64,000 nucleotides of DNA from NCBI RefSeq assembly GCF_003182195.1, contig NZ_QGTM01000005.1:110073-174072 (forward strand). Reading direction: 5' to 3'. Below are positions 1-12,939 of the stretch, one piece after another. The stretch comes from Halomonas sp. A11-A (GTDB taxonomy: Bacteria; Pseudomonadota; Gammaproteobacteria; Pseudomonadales; Halomonadaceae). Position 1 is the first letter of the stretch. Each line of letters starts with the position of its first letter. Under the pieces are notes generated by a model, which saw only the letters and a list, made by a program, of their open reading frames with translations, searched no databases and was not told where the DNA came from. Position numbers and translations under genes: made by a program.

Positions 1-1
1 G

Positions 2-457
2 CTCACCTATGGCCTCGAGCGCATAGCCATGTACCTGCAGAACGTCGACAGCGTCTACGACCTGGTCTGGACCGTGGCACCGGACGGCTCCAGGGTCACC
101 TACGGCGATGTCTACCTGCAGAACGAGCGCGAGCAGTCCGCCTACAACTTCGAGCATGCCGACGTCGACTTCCTGTTCGGCGCCTTCGACCAGCAGGAGC
201 GCGACTGCGCCCGCCTGCTCGAGGCCGGCCTGCCGCTGCCCGCCTACGAGCAGGTGCTCAAGGCCTCCCACACCTTCAACCTGCTCGACGCCCGCCACGC
301 CATCTCGGTCACCGAACGCCAGCGCTTCATCCTGCGCGTGCGCACCATGGCCCGGGACGTGGCCCACGCCTACTACGACTCCCGCAAGGCCGCCGGCTTC
401 CCGCTGGCTCCCGAGGCCCTGCGGAAGGAACTGCTTGCCGACGAGGGAGACGCTTGA
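2..457 (+). CDS. glyQ: Glycyl-tRNA synthetase alpha subunit, 3' part
   Basis: C-terminal 151 residues of the alpha chain of tetrameric (alpha2beta2) class II glycyl-tRNA synthetase, which charges tRNA-Gly in the cytoplasm. The frame is open from base 2 and shows family segments such as [32 protein letters not shown] and SFNLLDAR-like [13 protein letters not shown] followed by [12 protein letters not shown]. The 5' half lies outside the window, so the start cannot be judged. The TGA stop at 455-457 lies 2 bases before the ATG of glyS, the usual glyQS operon arrangement. Confidence 0.97.
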   Translation, partial: LTYGLERIAMYLQNVDSVYDLVWTVAPDGSRVTYGDVYLQNEREQSAYNFEHADVDFLFGAFDQQERDCARLLEAGLPLPAYEQVLKASHTFNLLDARHAISVTERQRFILRVRTMARDVAHAYYDSRKAAGFPLAPEALRKELLADEGDA

Positions 458-459
458 GC

Positions 460-2526
460 ATGGCTGCCAACACCCTGCTGGTTGAACTGGGCGTCGAGGA
501 ACTGCCGCCGAACGCCATCGACGCCCTCTCCGACGCCCTGGCCGACGGCCTGCGTCGCGGACTCGCCGACGCCGACGTCGGTCACGGCGAGGTGCGCGCC
601 TACGCCACCCCACGCCGCCTGGCGGTGCGGATCGAGGCGCTGGCCGATAGCCAGCCCGATCGCGAGGTGGAGAAGCGCGGCCCGGCGCTGGCCGCCGCCT
701 TCAAGGACGGCCAGCCCACCCGGGCCGCCGAAGGCTTCGCGCGTTCCTGCGGCGTTACCGTTGACGACCTGATCCACCTGGAGACCGACAAGGGCACCTG
801 GCTGGGCTATCGCGAGCAGCAGCAGGGGGAGTCCACCTCTGCCCTGCTGCCTGCCATCCTGCAGAAGGCCGTCGCCGCCCTGCCGGTCCCCAAGAACATG
901 CGCTGGGGCGCCTCCCGGGTGGAGTTCTCCCGCCCGGTACACTGGCTGGTCGTGCTGTTCGGCAGCGAAGTGGTCAAAGCCGAGGCCCTGGGCCTGACGG
1001 CGGGCCGCACCACCTACGGCCACCGCTTCCACGCTCCCGCCGCCATCGAGCTGGCCCATGCCGATGACTACCTCGAGGCGCTGGAGCAGGCCTGGGTGCT
1101 GGCCGACCGCGACCGCCGCCGGGAGCGCATTCGCGAGCAGGTGCTGGCCGAGGCGGAGGTCCAGGAGGCCACCGCGGTCATCGACGAGGCGCTGCTGGTC
1201 GAGGTCAGCGGCCTGGTGGAGTGGCCGGTAGCCCTGACCGGCAGCTTCGACGAGCGCTTCCTGGAGGTGCCGGCGGAATCGCTGATCTCCTCCATGAAGG
1301 CCAACCAGAAGTACTTCCACCTGCTCGATGAGGCGGGCAAGCTCAAGCCGCTCTTCATCACCATCTCGAATATCGAAAGCGCCGACCCCCAGCAGGTGAT
1401 CGAGGGCAACGAGAAGGTGATCCGCCCCCGCCTGGCCGATGCCGCCTTCTTCTACGATACGGACCGCAAGCGTCCACTCTCCTCGCGCATCGACGAGCTC
1501 GCCGGCGTGGTGTTCCAGCAGCAGCTAGGCACCCTGGCCGACAAGGCCCACCGCAGCGCCGCCGTGGCGGCCTTCATCGCCGGCCAGATCGGCGGCGACG
1601 TGGGCCATGCCCGCCGCGCCGCGGAGCTGGCCAAGTGCGACCTGGTCACCGAGATGGTGCTCGAGTTCCCCGAGCTGCAGGGCATCATGGGCCGCTACTA
1701 CGCCGAGCATGACGGCGAGCCCGCCGACGTCGCCCAGGCGCTGGAGGAGCAGTACCTGCCGCGCTTCGCTGCCGACGCCATCCCCCACAGCCGCACCGGC
1801 CTGGCCCTGGCCCTGGCCGACCGCCTGGACACCCTGACCGGCATCTTCGGTATCGGTCAGCGTCCCACCGGCACCAAGGACCCCTTCGCCCTGCGTCGTG
1901 CGGCCATCGGGGTCCTCAACATCCTGGTCAAGGGCGAGCTCAACCTGGACCTGCGCGAGCTGCTCGAGCTAGCCGCCGCCCAGCACCAGGAGCTGCCCTA
2001 CGCCGAAACGCTGGTGGACGAGGTGCTCGGCTACATGCTCGACCGCTTCCGCGCCTGGGGCCAGGACGAGGGCATCTCTGCCGAGGCCTACTTGGCCGTG
2101 CGCGCCCGCCCGGTCACCCGCCCGCTGGATTTCGCCCGCCGCCTGCGTGCCGTCCAAGCCTTTGCCGGCCGCGAGGAGGCCGCCGCCCTGGCCGCGGCCA
2201 ACAAGCGGGTCTCCAACATCCTGGCCAAGCAGGCCGATGAGGTGGGCAGCCAGGTCGACGCCGGCGTGCTTCAGGAGGCGGCCGAGCTGGCCCTTCACGA
2301 GGCGGTCAGCGCCCAGCGCGAACGCGTGATGCCGCTGTTCGCCGAGGGCCGCTATGCCGAGGCGCTGGACGCCCTGGCCGGCCTGCGGGAGCCGGTGGAT
2401 GCCTTCTTCGACCAGGTCATGGTGATGGCCGACGATCCGGCCATTCGCGCCAACCGTCTGGCGCTGCTGGCCAGCCTGCGTGCGCTCTTCCTGGAAGTGG
2501 CGGATATCGCCCAGCTGCAGCAGTAA
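460..2526 (+). CDS. glyS: Glycyl-tRNA synthetase beta subunit
   Basis: Beta chain (688 residues) of glycyl-tRNA synthetase; with GlyQ it forms the alpha2beta2 enzyme and carries the tRNA-binding and C-terminal anticodon-binding (DALR-like) regions. The N-terminus LLVELGVEELPP is the family signature and the length matches the usual about 690 residues. I chose ATG 460, preceded by a GAGGGAGA ribosome-binding site; a TTG at 454 overlapping the glyQ stop would add two residues. Co-transcribed with glyQ and followed by a strong intrinsic terminator. Confidence 0.97.
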   Translation: MAANTLLVELGVEELPPNAIDALSDALADGLRRGLADADVGHGEVRAYATPRRLAVRIEALADSQPDREVEKRGPALAAAFKDGQPTRAAEGFARSCGVTVDDLIHLETDKGTWLGYREQQQGESTSALLPAILQKAVAALPVPKNMRWGASRVEFSRPVHWLVVLFGSEVVKAEALGLTAGRTTYGHRFHAPAAIELAHADDYLEALEQAWVLADRDRRRERIREQVLAEAEVQEATAVIDEALLVEVSGLVEWPVALTGSFDERFLEVPAESLISSMKANQKYFHLLDEAGKLKPLFITISNIESADPQQVIEGNEKVIRPRLADAAFFYDTDRKRPLSSRIDELAGVVFQQQLGTLADKAHRSAAVAAFIAGQIGGDVGHARRAAELAKCDLVTEMVLEFPELQGIMGRYYAEHDGEPADVAQALEEQYLPRFAADAIPHSRTGLALALADRLDTLTGIFGIGQRPTGTKDPFALRRAAIGVLNILVKGELNLDLRELLELAAAQHQELPYAETLVDEVLGYMLDRFRAWGQDEGISAEAYLAVRARPVTRPLDFARRLRAVQAFAGREEAAALAAANKRVSNILAKQADEVGSQVDAGVLQEAAELALHEAVSAQRERVMPLFAEGRYAEALDALAGLREPVDAFFDQVMVMADDPAIRANRLALLASLRALFLEVADIAQLQQ

Positions 2527-2544
2527 CACCGGGCAGAGGGAACG

Positions 2545-2575
2545 AAGGCCGGCAGCCAGCGCTGCCGGCCTTTTT
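2545..2575 (+). terminator. Intrinsic terminator of glyQS
   Basis: Inverted repeat GGCCGGCAGC / GCTGCCGGCC separated by a short loop and followed directly by TTTTT, about 20 bases after the glyS stop. Confidence 0.9.
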
Positions 2576-2596
2576 CATGCCCGGCGAACGGGTGCG

Positions 2597-2612
2597 TGTT
2601 TCACGTGAAACA
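2597..2612. promoter_or_regulatory. parS: parS centromere site 1
   Basis: Perfect 16-bp palindrome TGTTTCACGTGAAACA, the widely conserved chromosomal parS sequence bound by ParB. It lies between glyS and gmhB. The cognate parA and parB genes are in this window at 31249-32983. Confidence 0.95.
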
Positions 2613-2657
2613 ACCACGCCGTACTCGTCATCTATGGCCGGGCCGCTTGGCAGGACG

Positions 2658-2673
2658 TGTTCCACGTGAAACA
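2658..2673. promoter_or_regulatory. parS: parS centromere site 2 (one mismatch)
   Basis: TGTTCCACGTGAAACA, a parS site with a single T to C change in the left arm, 61 bases (start to start) after site 1 and 35 bases upstream of gmhB. Confidence 0.88.
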
Positions 2674-2707
2674 CTCCCCCTCTCGCTGACCGCAGGAGCC
2701 CGACCGA

Positions 2708-3307
2708 ATGCCCTCCCCCGACCGCCTGGTGATCCTCGATCGCGACGGTGTCATCAACCGCGATTCCGATGCCTATGTGAAATCCCTGGCCGAGTGGATC
2801 CCCTACCCCAGCGCCATCCAGGCAATTGCCCGGCTGAGCCGGGCCGGCTGGACGGTGGCAGTGGCCACCAACCAGTCCGGCATCGCCCGTGGCTACTATG
2901 ACGAGGCCACCCTGGCCGAGATGCACGAAGAGCTCGGTCGGCTGGTGAAGGAGGCCGGCGGCAGCATCAGCCATATCGCCTGGTGCCCCCACGGCCCGAG
3001 CGATGAGTGCGACTGCCGCAAGCCGCTGCCCGGCCTCCTGGAGCAGATCCGTGTCGCACTCGGCATGCAGACCCTCGCCGGCAGCTGGATGGTGGGTGAC
3101 AGCCTGCGCGACCTCCAGGCCGGCGAACCCATGGGTTGCCGGCCGGTGCTGGTTCGCACCGGCAAGGGGGAACGCACCCTGGCCAGCCACCCGGAACTAG
3201 GAGCAAAGGGCAGCGACACCCGCGTCTTCGACGATCTGGCCGCTTTTGTCGACTGGCTGCTGGCCGATGCACCCGATGCGAACGGGCCCTTCCCCCAGCA
3301 CCGGTAA
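2708..3307 (+). CDS. gmhB: D-glycero-beta-D-manno-heptose 1,7-bisphosphate 7-phosphatase
   Basis: HAD-superfamily phosphatase of 199 residues that removes the C7 phosphate in the ADP-heptose pathway for the lipopolysaccharide inner core. HAD motif I is DRDGVIN with nucleophile and acid aspartates D11 and D13; motif II is TNQSG (54-58); a zinc-binding loop of the CPHG...CDCRKP type and the acidic GDSLRD motif follow. A closely spaced gene after glyQS is a common arrangement in this group. Two parS sites lie in its 5' gap and a terminator follows. The 3' end is unremarkable. Confidence 0.93.
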   Translation: MPSPDRLVILDRDGVINRDSDAYVKSLAEWIPYPSAIQAIARLSRAGWTVAVATNQSGIARGYYDEATLAEMHEELGRLVKEAGGSISHIAWCPHGPSDECDCRKPLPGLLEQIRVALGMQTLAGSWMVGDSLRDLQAGEPMGCRPVLVRTGKGERTLASHPELGAKGSDTRVFDDLAAFVDWLLADAPDANGPFPQHR

Positions 3308-3373
3308 TACCTCCTCACTACTACTGACACCCCTCATCACCCCCAGCAGCGTTTCTCACTGCCGTAATAGCAG

Positions 3374-3407
3374 AAGGCCCGCCTCGATCTCGAGGCGGGC
3401 CTTTTTT
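3374..3407 (+). terminator. Intrinsic terminator after gmhB
   Basis: Near-perfect hairpin with arms AAGGCCCGCCTCGA and TCGAGGCGGGCCTT, loop of two bases, then a T tract on the plus strand. It sits between convergent gmhB and gyrB and may act on both, but the T tract favours the plus strand. Confidence 0.88.
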
Positions 3408-3446
3408 CTGTCTTTCTGTTTCATCCCGACGCCTGGCGCGCAACCA

Positions 3447-3462
3447 TGTTTCACGTGAAACA
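3447..3462. promoter_or_regulatory. parS: parS centromere site 3
   Basis: Perfect 16-bp parS palindrome TGTTTCACGTGAAACA, in the short gap between the gmhB terminator and the 3' end of gyrB. Confidence 0.95.
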
Positions 3463-3485
3463 TGGCGTCACCTGATCGATGCGCG

Positions 3486-7033
<3,548 letters not shown>

Positions 7034-7077
7034 GGAGAGATCCAGGCAGGGCGGCACCCGGGTGCCGCCACCGGTCA

Positions 7078-8181
7078 CTAGAGACGCATGGGCATGACGA
7101 CATAGAGGGCATCGCCGCCACCCGGCTCCTCTATCAGCGCGCTGCTGTTGGGGTCGGCCAGGGTCATCTGCACGCGGTCCTCGTTCAGGGCGTTGAGGGC
7201 ATCGATCAGGTAGCCGACGTTGAAGCCGATCTCGAGGCCGGGGCCGCTGTACTCGATGGCGATGTTCGCCTCGGCCTCTTCCTGCTCGGGGTTGTTGGCC
7301 ATCACCTTGAGATTGCCTTCGGCCAGGTGCAGGCGCACGCCGCGGTACTTCTCGTTGGAGAGGATGGCGGTGCGCGAGAGCACCTGGCGCAGCTCGGCGC
7401 GCTCGGCGATGAACACCTTGTCGCCGCCGCGGGGCACCACCCGCTCGTAGTCGGGGAACTTGCCGTCCACCAGCTTGGAGGTGAAGGTGAAATCCCCCGT
7501 GTGAGCGCGGATGTGGCTGGCCCCGAGGGTCAGGCTGACCGGCTCCTCGCCGTCGTCCAGCAGGCGGACCAGCTCCAGGATGCCCTTGCGCGGCACGATC
7601 AGCTTCTGGGCCGGCTCCACCTGGATCTCGACGGGGCGCGAGCAGACCGCCAGGCGGTGGCCATCGGTGGCGACGGCACGCACCAGACCGGAGCGCATCT
7701 CCAGCAGCATCCCGTTCAGGTAGTAGCGCACGTCCTGCTGGGCCATGGCGAAGGAGGTGGCGTCGATCAGCTGCTTCAGAACGCCCCGCGGCAGGGCGAG
7801 CTCGATGCTGCCCTGGCTGTCCTCGATGTTGGGGAACTCCGCCACCGGCAGGGTCGAGAGCGTGAAGCGCGAGCGGCCGCTGCGCAGCACCGCCCTGCCC
7901 TCCTCCAGGGAGAGCTGGATCTCGGCCTGATCGGGCAGCGACTTGCAGATATCCATCAGCTTGCGCGCCGGCACGGTGGCGGCCCCCGGCTCGTCCACCT
8001 GGCTGGCCACGGTGCGCCCGATCAGCTCCACTTCGAGGTCGGTGCCGGTGAGCGCTACCTGGTCTTGATCGACCTGGATCAGCACGTTGGAGAGCACCGG
8101 GAGAGTCTGGCGGCGCTCCACCACACCGGCCACCAGCGTTAGCGGTCGCAGCAGCGCTTCGCGGGAGATGGAAAATTTCAT
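7078..8181 (-). CDS. dnaN: DNA polymerase III beta subunit (sliding clamp)
   Basis: Ring-forming processivity clamp of the replicase, 367 residues, the usual family length with three structurally similar domains. The N-terminus MKFSISREALLRPL and C-terminus ALYVVMPMRL are typical; the C-terminal MPMRL forms part of the pocket that binds clamp partners. Downstream of dnaA with a 180-base gap, upstream of recF. The clamp is the partner of Tn7 TnsE in E. coli, relevant to the broken tnsE in this window. Confidence 0.97.
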   Translation of the reverse strand: MKFSISREALLRPLTLVAGVVERRQTLPVLSNVLIQVDQDQVALTGTDLEVELIGRTVASQVDEPGAATVPARKLMDICKSLPDQAEIQLSLEEGRAVLRSGRSRFTLSTLPVAEFPNIEDSQGSIELALPRGVLKQLIDATSFAMAQQDVRYYLNGMLLEMRSGLVRAVATDGHRLAVCSRPVEIQVEPAQKLIVPRKGILELVRLLDDGEEPVSLTLGASHIRAHTGDFTFTSKLVDGKFPDYERVVPRGGDKVFIAERAELRQVLSRTAILSNEKYRGVRLHLAEGNLKVMANNPEQEEAEANIAIEYSGPGLEIGFNVGYLIDALNALNEDRVQMTLADPNSSALIEEPGGGDALYVVMPMRL

Positions 8182-8361
8182 GTCGGCTCCACGTCTAGTC
8201 CTGAAGGATTGCGGCCCGTGCGACCGAGCCGAACGGCTAGGCCATCATTTAACCACAGCCGGGGCTCGGGGGGGCGCTGGGGGATGAGGGCAAGGAGTTG
8301 CGGCGATCGCGGCGCGGTGTCGCTCCGGCGCCCCATACCGGAGGAGCTGGCATTGGTGCCG

Positions 8362-9828
8362 TCAGCTGGTCAGCAGACGCAGCAGGTTCTTGTAGTCTTC
8401 CCGGATATCGGCGCTCTCCTCCTGCAGCGACTTCACCTTGCGGCAGGCGTGCAGCACCGTGGTGTGGTCGCGACCACCGAAGGCATCGCCGATCTCGGGC
8501 AGGCTGTGGTTGGTCAGCTCCTTGGCCAGGGCCATGGCCACCTGGCGAGGGCGCGCCACCGAACGCGAGCGACGCTTGGATAGCAGGTCGGCAAGCTTGA
8601 TCTTGTAGTACTCCGCCACGGTGCGCTGGATGTTGTCCACGCCCACCTGCTTGTCCTGCAGCGCCAGCAGGTCCTTGAGCGACTCGCGGATGAAGTCCTG
8701 GGTGATCGGCTTACCCATGAAGTGGGAGTCGGCAATCACCTTCTTCAGGGCCCCTTCCAGCTCACGCACGTTGGAGCGGATCTTCTGGGCGATGAAGAAG
8801 GCCGCATCGTGAGGCAGATCGACCTTGGCCTGGTCGGCCTTCTTCATCAGGATCGCGACGCGGGTCTCCAGCTCCGGCGGCTCGATGGCCACCGTCAGCC
8901 CCCAGCCGAAACGCGACTTCAACCGCTCCTCGACGCCGCTGATCTCCTTGGGATAGCGGTCGGAGGTGAGGATCATCTGCTGGCCGCCTTCGAGCAGGGC
9001 ATTGAAGGTGTGAAAGAACTCCTCCTGGGAACGCTCCTTGCCGGCGAAGAACTGGATGTCATCGATCAGCAGCGCGTCCACGCTGCGGTAGAAGCGCTTG
9101 AAGTCGTTGATGGCGTTGAGCTGCAGCGCTTTGACCATGTCGGCCACAAAACGCTCGGAGTGCAGGTAGACCACCCGGGCATTCTCCCGCCGCCCGGCCA
9201 GAGCATTACCAACGGCGTGCATCAGGTGGGTCTTGCCGAGGCCGACCCCGCCGTAGAGGAACAGCGGATTGTAGGCCCCTCCCGGGTTCTCCGAGACCTG
9301 CCGCGAGGCGGCCCGAGCCAGCTGGTTGGACTTGCCCTCCACGAAGGTCTCGAAGGTGAAGCTGGGGTTCAGGCCACTGCTGTGCTTGAGGCTGCCCTCG
9401 ACCTGCACCTGGCGCTCCCCGGCCGCCCGGCGACCCGCGCCCTCCTCGCGCTGGGCGTCGAGCTCGCGCTCATCGGCCACCTCGCCACGCGGTGGTGTAT
9501 GCACGGCGGGTGCCGCCGGACGTCGTGGTGCGGCCGATACCGGGTTGCCCAGTTCGCGCGGCTGAGGCTGGGGCGCGGTGCGCCGACTGCCTACCGTCAG
9601 CACCACCTTGGGAGGCTTGGCCGGGGAGAGCTCGCGCATCAGCTCACCGATACGCTTGGCATACTTGTCGCTGACCCAGTCGCGCACAAAGCGGTTGGGG
9701 GCCAGCAGACACAGCTCACCCGACTCCCCCTCTTCCGCCTGCAGCGGGCGAATCCAGGTATTGAACTGCTGGGAGTTCAGCTCGTCCTGAAGGGTGTCCA
9801 GACACTGTTGCCAGAGAGCTAGCGCCAC
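8362..9828 (-). CDS. dnaA: Chromosomal replication initiator DnaA
   Basis: AAA+ initiator of 488 residues that binds DnaA boxes and opens oriC. N-terminal domain I ([13 protein letters not shown]), a variable linker, Walker [11 protein letters not shown], Walker B LIDDIQF, and the C-terminal DnaA-box-binding signature [15 protein letters not shown] are all visible. It begins with GTG at 9828, as in E. coli dnaA. Transcription runs away from the DnaA-box-rich region at 9829-10246, which places that region directly upstream and makes autoregulation likely. Confidence 0.97.
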   Translation of the reverse strand: MALALWQQCLDTLQDELNSQQFNTWIRPLQAEEGESGELCLLAPNRFVRDWVSDKYAKRIGELMRELSPAKPPKVVLTVGSRRTAPQPQPRELGNPVSAAPRRPAAPAVHTPPRGEVADERELDAQREEGAGRRAAGERQVQVEGSLKHSSGLNPSFTFETFVEGKSNQLARAASRQVSENPGGAYNPLFLYGGVGLGKTHLMHAVGNALAGRRENARVVYLHSERFVADMVKALQLNAINDFKRFYRSVDALLIDDIQFFAGKERSQEEFFHTFNALLEGGQQMILTSDRYPKEISGVEERLKSRFGWGLTVAIEPPELETRVAILMKKADQAKVDLPHDAAFFIAQKIRSNVRELEGALKKVIADSHFMGKPITQDFIRESLKDLLALQDKQVGVDNIQRTVAEYYKIKLADLLSKRRSRSVARPRQVAMALAKELTNHSLPEIGDAFGGRDHTTVLHACRKVKSLQEESADIREDYKNLLRLLTS

Positions 9829-10246
9829 GCGGCCTCACCATCGGTTGGAAAACGGTCGCATATTGTATCGCCCCCGAGGATGGTTATCCACACCCCGCGG
9901 GCGCCGCGTCGCGGCTGTGGAAAACTTTCCCCAGCACCGGGGATGGGTTCCGCCGAACGCTGGGGACAACCTTTCGCTGTGGACGACTGGCGATTGTATC
10001 CACCGCTTCTGTACAGGGCATCCTGTGCCATCCCACTGCCTGTCCACAGCCTATAGGCTGAAGCAGAGGATTGTTTATGTTAGGGAAAACCAGCTTATCC
10101 ACAGATGCTGTCCCCACTATTAATAACAGGTTCTTTAAAAAGAATAGAAAATAGTAATAGTAGTCATGATGGTCGATGGCAGATCCGTCGGCAGGGCTCG
10201 CGAGGCGCCTGTGCCGTCATCGCACTGGCGATCGCGTACGGAAAAA
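9829..10246. other. oriC: Candidate chromosomal origin oriC (dnaA-rpmH intergenic)
   Basis: Intergenic stretch between divergent dnaA and rpmH. It contains two perfect DnaA boxes TTATCCACA (9884-9892 and 10095-10103) and near matches at 9916-9924 (TGTGGAAAA) and 10040-10048 (CTGTCCACA). An AT-rich segment at about 10117-10170 could be the unwinding element. The position is the same as the mapped origins of Pseudomonas. Origin function is inferred from sequence only; a second candidate lies upstream of mnmG. Confidence 0.75.
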
Positions 10247-10275
10247 TTGCACCCGGGCCGCGATATCACTACAAT
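10247..10275 (+). promoter_or_regulatory. Promoter of rpmH-rnpA
   Basis: Sigma70-like promoter: -35 TTGCAC at 10247-10252, 17-bp spacer, -10 TACAAT at 10270-10275, about 100 bases upstream of rpmH. Confidence 0.75.
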
Positions 10276-10372
10276 TTCCGGTCTTGAGCCGAATACCCCC
10301 GGGGTCCTCTGTGGAAACCGGACGCCTCGAAGTTGTCGATTCTTCCTGAAAACCACGTGGGAATAACGAGTT

Positions 10373-10507
10373 ATGAAACGCACCTTTCAGCCCAGCGTTC
10401 TGAAGCGTAAGCGCGTGCACGGTTTCCGTGCCCGTATGGCCACCAAGAACGGCCGTGCCGTCCTGGCCCGCCGTCGTGCCAAGGGCCGCAAGCGCCTGAG
10501 CGCCTGA
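10373..10507 (+). CDS. rpmH: Large ribosomal subunit protein bL34
   Basis: A 44-residue, very basic protein beginning [19 protein letters not shown] and ending GRKRLSA, the highly conserved L34 sequence of the 50S subunit. It is the first gene of the rpmH-rnpA unit, divergent from dnaA across the origin, with rnpA starting 13 bases after its stop. Confidence 0.97.
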   Translation: MKRTFQPSVLKRKRVHGFRARMATKNGRAVLARRRAKGRKRLSA

Positions 10508-10520
10508 TCACGGACCCCAG

Positions 10521-10940
10521 GTGTCCCGTCTGGGCTTCCCCCGCCGTCTGCGTCTGCTGACGGCCGGGGACTATCGGCAGGTCTTCGACAACGCGGTCTA
10601 CAAGGTTCACGGCAAGGGCCTCATGGCCCTAGCGATTCCCAACGCCCTTGGGCATCCACGCCTTGGCCTGATCGTCAGCAAGAAGAACCTTCGCCGTGCC
10701 GTCGACCGCAACCGCCTCAAACGACTCGCCCGCGAATCCATACGCCTTCAGCAGCAGCGTCTGCCCGCCGTGGACATCGTGCTGATGGCCAGACGAGGCG
10801 TGAAAGAGCTCGATAACGAGGTCCTGCATCGCCAGCTGCACGGGATGTGGCGACGTCTGGAGCGCGAGGCAAGCAAGGCCGCCGTCGACGACCAGCCAGG
10901 TACCGGGACACCCAGCGCGAACGCCAGTCAGGGCGGATGA
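10521..10940 (+). CDS. rnpA: Ribonuclease P protein component
   Basis: Protein subunit (139 residues) of RNase P, which helps the catalytic RNA process tRNA 5' ends. The RNA-binding signature KKNLRRAVDRNRLKRLARES is intact and the N-terminus RLGFPRRLRLLTAGDYRQVF is typical. Start is GTG 10521, 13 bases after rpmH, indicating translational coupling. The C-terminal tail after the conserved core is low in complexity and probably disordered. No yidD homologue follows, unlike in E. coli. Confidence 0.95.
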   Translation: MSRLGFPRRLRLLTAGDYRQVFDNAVYKVHGKGLMALAIPNALGHPRLGLIVSKKNLRRAVDRNRLKRLARESIRLQQQRLPAVDIVLMARRGVKELDNEVLHRQLHGMWRRLEREASKAAVDDQPGTGTPSANASQGG

Positions 10941-10963
10941 CCGGCCAACCAGGAGTCGTCACC

Positions 10964-11134
10964 ATGTCGAGACCCCTTTCCATGGTGTACCCCGACCCAG
11001 CCGGTATCCACGCCGAGAGTCCGTGTTCGGCATCCAGCCTGCCTCTGGCAGGCTTTTGTCTATCTCGGGCAGATGTTTTCCATCTCGCCCGCGGCAAGTT
11101 CACCACCCATCGGGCAGAAACCTCATGGACGTAA
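10964..11134 (+). CDS. Possible small ORF between rnpA and yidC
   Basis: Open frame of 56 codons starting at an ATG with AGGAG about 8 bases upstream and ending 10 bases inside yidC. The product (MSRPLSMVYPDPAG...) resembles no family I know and does not look like YidD, which normally lies here. A terminator hairpin at 11036 lies inside it. I consider it more likely a spurious or relic frame than a real gene. Confidence 0.2.
   Translation: MSRPLSMVYPDPAGIHAESPCSASSLPLAGFCLSRADVFHLARGKFTTHRAETSWT
11036..11060 (+). terminator. Terminator-like hairpin between rnpA and yidC
   Basis: Perfect 8-bp stem AGCCTGCC / GGCAGGCT with a three-base loop, followed by TTTTGTCT. It would separate rpmH-rnpA from yidC or attenuate read-through. 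Confidence 0.7.
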
Positions 11135-12813
11135 AACGACTCCTCTTGCTGATCCCCCTGGCGGTGCTCGCCTACCTGATCGTCGTGCAGTGGAATCAGG
11201 ACTATGGCCAGGTCTCCCCTGAGCCCGAGGCCCCCTCCTTCACCAGCAGCCCGACCAACGGCGAGGCCCAGCCGGCCGACCCGGATGGCCTGGCCGTGCC
11301 TGCCACGCCCAGCGCATCGGGCGACGTCAGTCAGGCCATGCCCGGCGAGGTGAGCTCGTCCACCAGCAGCCGCGACCTGATCGCCGTGGTGACCGATGTG
11401 CTGGACCTGCGCATCGATCCCCAGGGCGGCGATGTCGTCTATGCCGCCCTGCCCCAGTACAAGCTGACGCTGAATTCGGATCACCCCTACGTGCTGCTCT
11501 CCGACAGCGAGAGCCGCAGCTACGTGGCGCGCTCCGGGCTGCAGCTCGACGGCCAGGCCGGCCGCATCGCCTTCACGCCGGAGCAGACCGAGTACCGCCT
11601 GAGCGAGGGTGAGAACCGCCTGGAAGTCGACCTACGCGCCGAGGTCAACGGTGTCGACATCATCAAGCGCTTCACCTTCGAGCGCGGCAGCTATGCGGTG
11701 GACGTCAACTACTACCTGGCCAACAACACCGAGGCGCCGGTCACCGCGCGCTTCATCGGCCAGCTGGCCCGCGACAACAGCCCGGACCCCTCCAGCGGCG
11801 TGGCCCTGGGCATGAGCTCCTACCTGGGGGCGGCCTACTCCACCCAGGATAGCCGCTACGAGAAGGTCGACTTCGACGACATTCAGCGTGGTCGCTTCGA
11901 GAACCGTGAATCCCAGGGGGGCTGGGTGGCGATCATCCAGCACTATTTCGTCTCGGCCTGGGCGCCGCCCCAGAACCAGCAGAACCTCTTCTATGCCACC
12001 ACGGACTCGCAGAACCGCAACGTCGCCGCCTTCGCCGGGCCGGTGACCAGCGTCGCCGCCAATGGCGAAGCAACCCTGGGCGCGACCCTCTACCTGGGAC
12101 CCAAGGTGCAGGAGCTCCTGGAAGAGGTGGCCCCCAACCTGCGCCTGACCGTGGACTATGGCTGGCTGTGGTTCATCGCCAACCCGCTGTTCTGGCTGCT
12201 CGACAAGATCCATGACGTGATCGGCAACTGGGGCTGGTCTATCGTGCTGCTGACCATCCTGGTCAAGGCCGCGCTGTGGCCGCTCTCCGCCAAGGCCTAC
12301 AAGTCCATGGCCCGCATGCGCAAGCTGGGCCCGGAGATGCAGCGCCTCAAGGAGCAGTACGGCGACGATCGCCAGAAGATGTCCCAGGAGATGATGAAGT
12401 TCTACCAGAAGGAGAAGATCAATCCTCTGGGGGGCTGTCTGCCGATTCTGGTGCAGATGCCGGTGTTCATCGCCCTCTACTGGATGCTGCTGGAGTCCGT
12501 GGAGCTGCGCCATGCGCCCTTCATGTTCTGGATCCAGGATCTCTCGGTGAAGGACCCCTACTTCATCCTGCCGATCCTGATGGGCGCCTCCATGTTCGTG
12601 CAGCAGATGCTCAACCCGGCACCGCCCGATCCCATGCAGGCGAAGATCATGAAGATGCTGCCCATCGTCTTCACCTTCTTCTTCCTGTGGTTCCCGGCGG
12701 GCCTGGTGATCTACTGGCTGGTGAACAACATCATCTCCATCGCCCAGCAGTACGTGATCACCCGCAAGATCGAGAACGACCCCAGCGTCGGCAAGGGCAT
12801 GAAGACCAAATAG
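11125..12813 (+). CDS. yidC: Membrane protein insertase YidC
   Basis: Inner-membrane insertase (562 residues) that works alone and with SecYEG, including on Fo subunits of the ATP synthase. It has an N-terminal membrane anchor (LLLLIPLAVLAYLIVVQW), a large periplasmic beta-rich domain to about residue 340, and the conserved C-terminal five-helix core (segments such as NPLGGCLPILVQMPVFIALY and FPAGLVIYWLVNNIIS). Start at ATG 11125 gives the standard MDVKR N-terminus; the frame is open upstream but the extension is not family-like. Followed by mnmE. Confidence 0.96.
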   Translation: MDVKRLLLLIPLAVLAYLIVVQWNQDYGQVSPEPEAPSFTSSPTNGEAQPADPDGLAVPATPSASGDVSQAMPGEVSSSTSSRDLIAVVTDVLDLRIDPQGGDVVYAALPQYKLTLNSDHPYVLLSDSESRSYVARSGLQLDGQAGRIAFTPEQTEYRLSEGENRLEVDLRAEVNGVDIIKRFTFERGSYAVDVNYYLANNTEAPVTARFIGQLARDNSPDPSSGVALGMSSYLGAAYSTQDSRYEKVDFDDIQRGRFENRESQGGWVAIIQHYFVSAWAPPQNQQNLFYATTDSQNRNVAAFAGPVTSVAANGEATLGATLYLGPKVQELLEEVAPNLRLTVDYGWLWFIANPLFWLLDKIHDVIGNWGWSIVLLTILVKAALWPLSAKAYKSMARMRKLGPEMQRLKEQYGDDRQKMSQEMMKFYQKEKINPLGGCLPILVQMPVFIALYWMLLESVELRHAPFMFWIQDLSVKDPYFILPILMGASMFVQQMLNPAPPDPMQAKIMKMLPIVFTFFFLWFPAGLVIYWLVNNIISIAQQYVITRKIENDPSVGKGMKTK

Positions 12814-12939
12814 CGTCGGCATTACGACCCGGTAGCGGAGAGTACCTGCCGCACCTCCCCGGACCCCCGCCCCGCGCGGGGGTCTGGCGTTTACGGGGGC
12901 AGAAACGGACAATGGCCCCGCCACCACGAGGAGTTTCCC

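Noticed and set aside
2596..2901. Open frame starting at the first parS site
   Set aside because: It overlaps gmhB in another frame and its FHVK start only reflects the parS palindrome.
11023..11124. Upstream extension of yidC to an ATG at 11023
   Set aside because: It would begin inside the terminator region and add a non-family N-terminus before the normal membrane anchor.
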